A stretch of 64,000 nt of DNA from Bugulina stolonifera (lineage: Eukaryota > Bryozoa > Gymnolaemata > Cheilostomatida > Bugulidae): NCBI GenBank assembly GCA_935421135.1, contig OW285191.1, positions 15,507,700 through 15,571,699 on the forward strand, in the 5' to 3' direction. The position numbers and the translations under genes were made by a program. Of this stretch, positions 23,597-34,900 are shown in pieces. The notes below the pieces were generated by a model. That model saw nothing but the letters and a program-made list of their open reading frames with translations. It ran no database searches and was not told the origin of the DNA. Every line of letters starts with the position of its first letter. The stretch's first letter is position 1.

Positions 23597-26500
23597 ATGG
23601 CTGAAAGTTTTAACAATTTGCTAGGACAGCTCCGGAATGACATCTACAACACAGGTAAATATAATAATTATTTATAATCATTTGCAACTAGTAAAACTTA
23701 TGTAGTACCATAGCGAACCTACAGCAGCCCAATCTTTAGTTTTATTAGTCTCAAGATGCAACGATTCCTAAATTAATTATGATTTTAGTTAAACTAAAAA
23801 AAATTGATTTTGGAAGGTTATAAATTTGCATTTAGGTGATTCAGAGAAGGGTCACTGTTCTAACAGAAGATATGGAATGGTAAAAAGGGCACCTGCAGAG
23901 TGTGGAAGGATATATAGGGCACCTGTGGAAAAATCAATACCTGTCCACAACACTACAGCAGTTGACACTATCTCTGAATGTGGTAGTAATGGTGACACAA
24001 CTTCATATCAAAGGATGTCTAATAAAGATGAACTGGACTGTACTTATCGCAGGTTACAAGATAGCTGCTTTTGCAAGCCAAGTACAAAACTCTATATTTT
24101 ACCAGTAATTTAGGTGCATTAATGCACTAGACAAAAGCTAGGTTTGACGACCTACATGTATGACAATCGGCTACCTTGTTACTTTTATTTGCAACCGAAG
24201 CCAGTTCATGAGGTCGCAAAGGTTTTATATATGCACCCAGTCTACATATTATATTTTCCACAGGCATTAAAACATTAGATAGACATGCATCATCCTGAAG
24301 CTGTAGTGTAGTGCAAACTAGGTGATGATGCAGATAAGCACATGGGATAGGTAGCACAGTGAAATATTCTATCTTATCTACCTCTAAATGAAATTGATAT
24401 AGTGTACATGTACATAGTACAATGTTCATAAATATATTTTCTTTGTTTATTGAAATTATATTTGTCATCTCTTTATTTGAATTGAAGTGTTCACCCCATT
24501 ATCACATCTACTATAAATATTATTATGATTACATCAAAATTATATACGTTAAATTCTATTTTCATTTCATTGATAAGCATAAGCAATATTTATATTGTAT
24601 TATATTTTCTTGTTTTAGTGAGCAGCAAAGACTTGGACTGTCATATGCGTAAGTATTATACAAATACTAGTTAATTAGGGAACCACATGGAAGTGCTCAC
24701 AGGCTATGGGGAATCATTGCGAGAACAAGAACTCAAGATGTTCAAACTTTACAGCAAGTCTTTTCCAATTCAAAGTTATGTAGCTGTAAGGTTGCGAAAG
24801 CCTACATAGCAATTGTCATCTGGATTATTGAATGATTATCCATGTATAATAATATCTTGGATGTAAAACCACATTGGCGTAGGACTACATTGGCAAGAAT
24901 CATAGACATTTATATAGACATTTATATTTTACTTGATAACAAAATCAATAATTGCAGTGCCAATCATTCAGAATTTGCGAACTTAGACTATTTTTAGAAT
25001 GCATTTATATAAATTTTATAGTTTTGACTGTCTTCAAAGAGGTTTATGCTGTAATATAACAAAAATAGGTAAAGAGTTGTTTATACCTCATGGTACCATG
25101 TTACCTTTTGTTGGGAGGTGATAACAATCTGCCATATATTGCCCAGTAATAACTAATAGAACTTTGGCTAAGGTTATGACTAATTGGAACCTTATGATAA
25201 TGTCAGTCTCCATTCCAAACTAGATTGCCCATATTATTACTTTGTATACATGAACTTTTGCAACGAAAGCATGAAAACGGTGTTTCAACACATTCAATTT
25301 TGGGTATTTGTGAGCCTTCTCTATTTCAAGAACAGTTATTTATACTATACAGGAATGTATGACTCATGCATTTGTTTGCAGGAGAACCTACAGACACTCT
25401 TTTGAATCTGCCAGCCTTGTTAGAAACCTAAGCCATAGAATAGACGGTCATCTTGCAGTAGATGACCCAAGGTACAGTATAGGTTCTAGTAACACCACAG
25501 CTATACTCCTTCACTGCTGAGTGATAGTGATGAGTCTATGCATGTACTAATATTTACCAATTTTAGATGCATGTGACAAAACTGCTTAATTTTAGATATG
25601 TTCAGGTTGGCAGAGAACCAGATAGATCAGAAGGTGAAAAGTGGAGAAAGGGGGCAAACATCAGGTAGAAATTCAGCTTTCCTTCTAATGAAACTGCATG
25701 CCTAGATCCAATAATATTTGGAGAAGCCGTAATTTATATGAGTTATCTTCCCATGCTAAATACAGAACATTCAGGTAGATTTTGCTGATACATACATGCT
25801 TTATCTATTACAAGTTGCATTTTACATACAGCCATGGTGCTATGTCAAGTTACATAATGGTGGGAATGTGTGGAGAGGGTAAGACAAGATCTGAAAGACC
25901 ATATTCTGATGGTGAAGTTTTGGGATTCCGGTATGTCAGATTGCATAATATGTTGAGTTTAGTTGAGATATATTACTGTACCATCTGAGCAATATAATAC
26001 ACAATACATATTGTACATACATTGTATATAGGCGTCCAGATGATTCTTCAATATTGTGCTTACCTTTAGAATTGCATGACATAGGCTTATGCTGGGCATG
26101 TGTACATGCACATTAATAGCAATGACAGACTTAATGGATTATGTCTATGTTAAAAATTCCAAATAGTGAGCACTACATCGATATTAGATTGATTCTAGTT
26201 AGGTGCTGAGTTTGTAAGGATCCCCTTCCACTTAGAAACCTCAAATTTTATTCATGTTTTCATCACTCAGCTTTCAGCTTTAGTGAGATAAAGAAGATTG
26301 GAATTATCTACGATAAATTTCAAGATGGTTCCAAATTTTCTTTGGGAGCATTTCCTACTGTTGTAGACTGAATTAAAAAGTTGTTTTTACAAACTGTATG
26401 ACTCGTGTTTTAGACCCTGCTTGTTTTCCAGGAGAACCTACAGGCATTCCTTTGAATCTGCTAGCCTTGTTAGAAACCTAAGCCATAGAATAGACTCCCA

Positions 26501-26768
26501 TCTTGCAGTATATGACCCAAGGTATGTATTATAGTAATACGCTATTAACAAGTTCATAGTCTACATTCTATAGTTTCATTGAGTGGTAGCTGCAAGCATT
26601 TTTTATGCAAACAGAATATATTACATAATTTTCACTACAACTCAGGCTCCATACAATCAAACTCTCATTTATACAAACAACTTGAACTTTAGGTATATCA
26701 AAGCTGGCAGCCACCCCAGCCGACCAAGGAAATCGCTTGGTGAAGACAGGGAAAGGTGCAAGCAATAA
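23597..26768 (+). CDS. Gene C: paralog of gene B with duplicated exon pair
   Basis: Exons: 23597-23654, 23836-24052, 24619-24648, 25382-25471, 25596-25664, 25832-25930, 26432-26521 and 26693-26768. All junction phases agree and the product is 242 residues. It starts MAESFNNLLGQL, parallel to gene B. Exon 2 carries GDSEKGHCSN (GDTEKGHNSD in B), exon 3 SEQQRLGLSY and exon 4 a block ending HLAVDDPR. Exons 7 and 8 repeat exons 4 and 5: exon 7 is nearly identical to exon 4, and exon 8 is a diverged exon 5 ending in a stop. The coiled-coil exons found at the end of gene B are absent. It is probably cytosolic and basic. Function and family are not recognised. The duplication looks recent because the exon copies differ at only a few bases. 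Confidence 0.62.
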
Positions 26769-28908
26769 ACAACATGAAGAAAGGTGTTATAACTAGGGTC
26801 AATGCTGTGTAAACTGTTTCTTCACTTTACATGGCTCTAGCAACAGTTAAATTTGTTCATCTTGTTCATCATTTGTTCATTAGAATGAAAATACGGTTAA
26901 TTGTAAGTATAGGTAACTTTTTCTCAAGCACACAGGCACATGTATTACATGTATTACATCATACAATGCATGCTTACATGTGTCATAAGCGAAATAGATA
27001 TTTATTGCACTGACTAATACTGAAGTACCTATACATACAAATTTTATTAAAGAAAAGATAACTCTTATAAAAACAGTTTCAACACATAAACGTATTTTGC
27101 CTTGTAGTAAATAGCCTTACATTCTTGTACTAGTGTACATGGAAATGTACATGCAATTATCCTCCCTCAAATCCCCTTGTGTAGAGTCGTCTCTCCTTGG
27201 AAGGAAGTGACAACTCCCACAGAGAATACATATTATTTAAACTGAGAACTACTGTACAAGTACGATTGATATCAATGGTTATGTACAATATAGCCTAAGT
27301 AAAGATCTTCTACTCCAAACTCATCAAACTGTGGGTTTGTTGATTATAGAACCTGGGCTAATCATTGTCAACTATCTGCACAATGCTGTAGCCTATGTGT
27401 TTATGGCTAGACCTTATTTCTGGAGACCTGGAGCCAATGTTATGTACATGTGCATGTATTTTGCAGACTGGTGTCTAGTTTAACTACAAGGTATCTATCG
27501 AAAGGCTGTAAATATAAGATTAGTGTGCTACATGCATGTACATGTACTTGTAGGCAACCAAGCAATGCTCTTCACTATTTATGGTAATTGATTTATTAGT
27601 GTTAAATGCAAAAGAGGACAACTTCTAAATCATGCTAATTAGCTACTGCTACTAAGTTACTATAGTTCATTATGCATTGATAATCAAATTCTAGTCTAGC
27701 CTAGGTTCTCTCCCTTTAACATAGCCTTGATTAACTTGAATACACACACATTATATGGAAGGCTAGAAACCCAGTCTAAAGCTTGAATAGCTTACTTACA
27801 AACAGTAAAGGCTCTTGATATTATTATACAAACATAAATTACATTCATCATGTTAGTTACTAGCTTACTGTATGGCTGTGGAATGAGTGCATTGCAATGA
27901 TGCACAGTCTGTGTGACTGTGTATCTTACTTGGATATTATAGAACCAAATGTTACTGTGTTGATCTCTACTAGAATCTGTAGGAACCAAGGTAATTATAA
28001 CTATGCATTTTGGGAGCAGTCATGACCTGGTGGTTAGAACTTTGGACTTCCATGTGGGAGATCCAAGTTGATTCCTGTAAAAAATTCATATCTCTGTATA
28101 GAGTTTAGAGAGGGGCGAGGTTATGAGGTCTCCTACTAGAAACTGTAGGAACCAACGGAAATATAGTTGTGTTTTTATGTGCGGGATTTAGAGTTGAGTG
28201 AGGGTGGATTTAAGGGGTCTCTTATCACAGATGTATATATATCAATTTGTTTATACTAAATAGCAGTATGATCAGAGTTGTTTGACAGCTGCAGGATAAA
28301 GGTCATCACCTTTACTGTGTACACTGTAGAACCTACCGGTGATGAGGCCTTGGCACCCAATGTAAGCTTTAAATTGGCATGAGTTATGTTATAGTAACAG
28401 GTATGGTAATAGATGTACATGTATACATCAGCATTTGTGTGATGCACAATAATATGGTAGACTTAGCTACAGTGTGTCTGGCAGCCTATTATTGATTGAC
28501 CTGAAGTTCTAAGGCTAGCTAGCTGCAGACATACACTGTAGCTGCATTGCAACACAGATAGCAAGCTAGTTACACTACTAGCAGCTAGAGAGATACACCA
28601 GTAAAGTAAGTACATAAATATAACTCTTGCCTTCTTGCCAGACCATGCTGATAAAATAATTATCATTCAATGCCTAAATGTGTAGTACTGTGAATATAAT
28701 CTTAAGCTTGGAAAATAACACATATTTTAAACATGACATAATTATTGCTGGTAAGGTAAGGCAGGGCAATACATTGTTATCAACATCAGTATTAAGCATT
28801 AATTATTTTTAGTGAATGGGTTGGATAAGTCACCATAGGCTTGCAATCCTTTCAACTACATTGTGTAATATATGATTTTAGACAAGTTAGAGACCATTGC
28901 ATTTCAAC
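26769..28908. other. Intergenic stretch before the transporter cluster
   Basis: Contains no supportable gene. Around 28015-28090 there is a possible tRNA-derived SINE fragment (GTGGGAGATCC followed by a B-box-like GTTGATTCC), related to 15055-15120. Around 27955-27985 and 28130-28160 a short CTACTAGAA...GTAGGAACCAA block recurs. Confidence 0.45.
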
Positions 28909-31900
28909 ATGTGTGGAAAAAGCACGAGAGAACAACTACCAATTGATCGTGGCTGGGCGTGGGTCATTACCTTTGGTAATAATATTAAACGTACAATATA
29001 TTAGACATAACATTATGTAATATATTTCTAAGTGCAACCCCCTTCACACTTGGACAACTTATTTACAACAATGTTGTTACATTATCAATTCACTATGCAG
29101 AGGTAAAATTGTCACACTATACATTTTTGATCATAATTCAGCCTTTGAAGCTATTTTGTAACAGATTGTATTTCTTATCTATTGCAGCTGCATGCGGAAC
29201 ATTTGGTATAGTCTCGGGTCACTTTAAGAGCCAAGGAGTGATATATGTTGAACTGTTGGAACGGTTCCCTGATGCATCAGCACAGAGTCTCTTGTGGGTG
29301 TTTGGTCTGTGGAACCTAATCAACAGATTGTGTGGTTGGTAGCTGAGATTTTATTGTCATCAACTATGTGTCTTGTCTTGGCAGTGTACACAAAATAAAA
29401 AAATTATAGCAACATCTTTCTTCTTATATTCGCTTTTTGACTTTTGGTTTGTAATATTTGTTAGACCTTGAGATTTGACTGCATCCTTTATTTGACCTGT
29501 ATTGAATAATGTTGAGTTGAAGCTGGTGTTTACCGTAATAAGTTTACAGTAATTTGTAGGTCCACTGTCAGGCATATTGCTAGCAAAGACATCTACAAGA
29601 ACGGTGTCGATAGCTGGAGTGTTACTAATGTCGTCATGCCTGGTGTTCTTCGCATACTTACCAAGATACGAGTACATGTTTCCTGTTTACGGAGTAGCTG
29701 GAGGTACGTCTTATACTGTGCTCATTCATAATCGCATAAGCCTCGGTGAATTTAGTCTCAGCTTATTTGACTACATTAGGTCATAGTTGGCATTTTGAAG
29801 CATCTTCGGGTATCATTTGGATATCATTTGGTAAAATTACTAACTTTTACCTGGTGTAGTACAATAAGTAAACATCAAGTTCACCTAAACTTATGTGACT
29901 CTGATTGAGCATGAAGAACTGAATCAGATTATGCAATAAAACAAGTACCAGTACCTCCACTTTTAAGGAATAAAAAATACTCTTACAGGGTTTGGTGCAG
30001 GGATGATAGCATTGGCAGGTATAACAGCACACGTCCCATACTTTGATAAGCGTAAAGCTTTATCAATTGCCATAACTTCTAGTGGTTCAGGGATTGGAGC
30101 ATCTATACTTCCTCTATTACTTCGGTACCTGTTTGATAACTACAGCTGGTCCAATGCAATACTTTTGTATGGTAAGTAACCATACTGACTGTCCATTGGT
30201 TTGCTAGACACCACATCGCAATAATGTGTAATATTATTAGTATATTATTGTTTCAATCTCAATAGAACTGCTTGACTAGATGAAGGGCATACAGACTTCT
30301 GAGTGTTGGCCTAAATATCTGTACACTGCAATATAGCCTGTGTACTATATACTAGTATAGCCTGTTAGCTGTCCACCATATATAATATAGCCTGTGTAAT
30401 ATAGCCTGTGTAATATAGCCTGTGTAATATAGCCTGTGTAATATAACCTGTGTACATATAAGCCTGTGTACATATAAGCCTGTGTACTTTGCACTGTAAT
30501 ATACCCTGTGTACTTTGCGCTGTAATATAGCCTGTGTACTTTGCGCTGTAATATAGCCTATCTCTACTGTTTCCTGCTCTAGCTGGTGTGTTCCTACAAC
30601 TGCTCACCCTATCTGCTTTACTGAGACCATTCTCATTCTATGCAAGACAAACATGCGATAAAGAAGCACCAGGATTTGAGATGGACGAAAGTAATTCAAC
30701 AAAATTTCATAAAACATCGGACACAGGCATTGTAGGTTATTAAATAGGTTATAATCAGTAAAATGTGACCATCACACAATACTGAAAAACATGCTTGCAA
30801 ATTATTTGTGCGTTTCCTAACTTTTGAATGGCCATATGGGTTGTATTCCTTGTTATTAGGCTAAAAATACATGTATAATAATTTATTATATTGTTACCAT
30901 TATTGTTATTTATTATTATTGCCGCTAAATAATACAAATACAATGTATATTTATGTTCTTCCCAGAAAGATTTCCGACAAAGAAGCCAGTCAAGTGGTGC
31001 TTGCGATGCGCCCGCTAAGAAAATAAGCTTCGATAACAGTGAGTCAAAGATGTTTCTTTCCCTTTCTACAATACCTATTAGAATGGAAAACGGCAATGTA
31101 AAGGAACGTTCTAATTCCATACTGTCTTACAGTGTGCTAGATTTAACTGCAGAAGGGCAGGCATTTAAAAAAGCACCCTCTCTAAGTGGGAAACCTCTCA
31201 ACGATAAGGGAGAGAAATCATCGCTATGGAGCGTAGCAAGAAGTCCTAAGACCTTAGCAATAGGATTGGCCTCCACTTTCTACATTGTAGGATTTGCTAA
31301 CGCTTTCCAGTGCCTACCACCTCTTGGGGAATCTTCAGGTAAATTGAATTCTCTATCTCTCTCAAACCATAAAACTGAAAATCTTTTAGTCAACGCTTCT
31401 CTGAAACATAGTGCCGAGTCTTTATAAACTACACTATTACCAAAACGTCTTTTTAGGTGTTCCAAAGAAGTTAATCGCTACTCTACTATCGGTGTTTGGT
31501 CTCACAGAGATTCCATTTCGGCTGCTAAATGGTTGGCTAGCTGACAGAAGGTATATATCTCCTCTTACACAGCTGTCTATCAATATGATAACAACAGGTG
31601 TGGCAGCTATAGTCGGTAGTCAAATCTCCGGTACAGCAGGTATGGAATGAATTTATTATATAATTATAATATACATTGTATGTAGCACTATATTTTATTG
31701 CATGCCCCTGTACCTGTATACTTTATGTTCATGTTTTATGCTTGTGTGGCTGAGAGTTTGAGATTCTGTATGGTTGTGTGCCTACACCCCCCCCCCTTCC
31801 GTCCAAGTAGTTCTAGGTTTTATAAATTTGTAAACTCAACAGAAATATGCACCAGAGCTGTTAATCAATTCCCTTACAGTGATTCAGTGATGAGTGATTC

Positions 31901-34900
31901 CATATTCGAATTCGATATTATTGGGATTCACTTGTGGAAATAGCGGTAGCTCTTTTAGATAACGGTGGCCAAATTGAGCCTAGAACAATAATTCACGACA
32001 GCCAAAAGAAAAATTTTAGCAAAATTATACATTGTTACAAAGCCCAATACGATGACTCGCTTCGCATGGCTTCGTAGCCGTCATTCGAAGCAAAAAATCA
32101 TACGAAGTCATTCGAAGTATCCCATTCCATGCTTCGCAGGGACAGACAATTCGAAGTACTTCGAAGCATCGAAAGCCAGTGATTGTATTTACTTCCTGTA
32201 TGTTTAGGTGTAGTGATTCTGGCTGCAGCCTTTTCCATGACCGGATCCTCTGTATTTAATCTAATTCCTGTTGTAAATGGTGAACTGATGGGTGCTGAAA
32301 ACGTGCAGGCAGCTACAGCAGTCAACTATGGATTTCAAGGTATAGGAGGTCTGATATCTACCCTATCCGCAGGTTAGTATAACAGTATCTCTTGTCAGAG
32401 TGGATCTGATTTGTTTGTTTCACAGACTGGCAATCTAAAGTTGCCCAAATATTTCTTGTTTTGACCCTACTTGATCTTGATGCACTCTTGTACCTCTTCA
32501 TTATGGCAAAATATTGTGCAAGAATAGTTGAACAATGCAATTCTGTAAACAGTTGATAGATATTTTGTTCACTATACAGAAAAACCGCCACCATCTCGTT
32601 ATGTTGTACAATCAAGAAACTCTGTTTTTTCATAATTTTTTGTTCTTCATTGATGCACATGTATACACATGCATGTGACTTAACTTGTACATACAAGTAC
32701 ATGTACATGTACATGTACTTGTATGTACATGTACATACAAGTACATGTACATGTAAGTATATACAGCACGTCTTGGAATGAATCTTGTAGAACTCCTTGT
32801 AATTTTATTAGAGTTGTTGGTATGCAAGTTTAGGCTAAAGCTGGGTATTCTTTGGTATTATTTAGTTAGGCAAATATTTTCCAGGGCATCATTGGGTCAC
32901 ATGAATACCGAAATAGAAACCATCTTGGCCTACTGGTTTAGTAAATATCAAAGTTGTATATTCTGAAAGAATAGTAAGATCAAATTAGATATTCTGAATA
33001 GCTGCCAGAACAACTAGGACTGACACATTCTCACATTCTCACATAGCTGGCATCCTGTTGAAAATCCAATGTCAAAATACACCTAGATTTGATCATTATG
33101 TTAAATGGGATTACATAATCTCATCTGGTCTGTATGTAGACATATATTATAGATGTAGACATGTATACATGTAGACTGCATCCAACAGAAATACATGTAA
33201 ACTGTCATTGTGAAGCACAACAGTAGTATAGTCAGTGCAGATCTGCACAGACACCCAGTCATTTCCGCGTCTTATTAGCCCTAGATCCAAAAACTCCCCG
33301 GGCGGACGACCACCCCACCCGTCCTCTCGCCCCCTCCCTTTCCCTAAACCTCACTCTATGTGCAAAGCCCTAGAACCTACCCCCCGATCGCGGGTGGGGT
33401 TTCAAAAACCTCATCGGCTGTTCCGTAGAACCCAGTCTAAAGAGCAAACCCCTCGCCCGGTCCCACGGCTCGGGCGAGGGGGCGCGCGCGTACGCGCGCG
33501 CCCCCCCCCCCCCGCCCCGCGAACCCCACCCGTCCTCCCTCCACCCGTCCCCGCCCCTCCCCACCCCTCCCCACCCCAAACCCCTCCGCCTCGCCCTCCG
33601 CCTCGCGGCGGTTCTCGTTTGCGAGTCCAGCCGTGGCCCCACGCCGCCGTCCCCCCGCCCATCCCCCGCCCCTCCCCCGCTCTCCCGCCCCAACGACCCG
33701 TCGCGGCCCTCGCGGGCGGACCGTCGGCTGGAGTAGGGTGAAGCGAAGGAAAATACGGGTTAGAGTAATGGTGTGTGATGTATTCTAGAATAGATGATAT
33801 ACGACCATGAAAAATATGAGTCAGGGTAATGATACGCGAGTTTGTTTTAATTTTCAATACGTTTGAGAGTAATAATATAAAACTAAGTGATAAAAAACCT
33901 GATACACAACTATGAAAAATATGAGTAAGGGTAATGATACACGAGTTTGTTTTAATTTTCAATACGTTTGAGAGTAATAATATAAAACTAAGTGATAAAA
34001 AACTTGATACACAACTATGAAAAATATGAGTAAGGGTAATGATACACGAGTTTGTTTTAATTTTCAATACGTTTGAGAGTAATAATATAAAATCAATCGA
34101 TAAAAACCGATATACGACTATGAAGAATATGAGTAAGGCTAACGATACACTTGAGAGTAATAATATGAAATCAATTGATAAGTAGACACGAATGAGTGTG
34201 AATGACAAAAGTTTTTGCCTCAAAACTGTGCAGTGGCGGGGAGGAGACGCTCGCCGAGGATGGAGTCTAGAATGGCACAATCGTAGAATGTTCTCCCGCT
34301 CTTGGAAGTCTTCTGTCCCTTGTACACCATCACGGAGGGGAGGAGGTCTTTCATCGAAACTGCCAGACGTCCCGGAAGGAAGACCTCTCCCTTTCTTTCT
34401 TCGTTTCCAATCCGACACTCGTAGGTGGCAATGGAGTTGCTCGCATTATCACCATCACCGCATCTTGGGACGTATGCGGGTCGGAGCGCGGTCACCACCA
34501 GCACAGAACCAACGGGGAATGAAGATAGCGTTTGCACTCGAAAAAATTCTTCCAACTGGGCCAAGGTCTTCTTTCTCAAGTCACCGGCCAGCTTTTTCAT
34601 GGCTGCTCCTGGCAGGGAGCACACGCTCTCGATACGGTTGAATGTGTTTTGTCCTTTAGCGGTCTCCTGCTGTCCCAAGTACACCATGATCCTAGGTGGA
34701 AGGGTAAGGTCCTTTAGCTCCTCTTCTTTGACATCCGCTAGCTTGGGCATGGCGTGACGAATGTTGGTGTGAAAGCTGATGCAATGTCTCATCCCCTTGT
34801 CATCCACATAGCTTGCCCTGGCTAAGAATGCTTTTCCGAATGCCGTTTCAACCACCGAACCTCCACTCACTTCTAGCACAGTTCCTGGCTCTAGCTCTGA

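Noticed and set aside
33235..33741. Pro/Arg-rich frames across the left TIR (and the same across 42374-43006)
   Set aside because: Same sequence in both inverted repeats, extreme GC content, open in several frames; best explained by composition.
33411..34418. Long minus-strand frame from the left TIR through the subterminal repeats
   Set aside because: Stays open because the tandem repeats have lengths close to multiples of three; overlaps the real gene in another frame.
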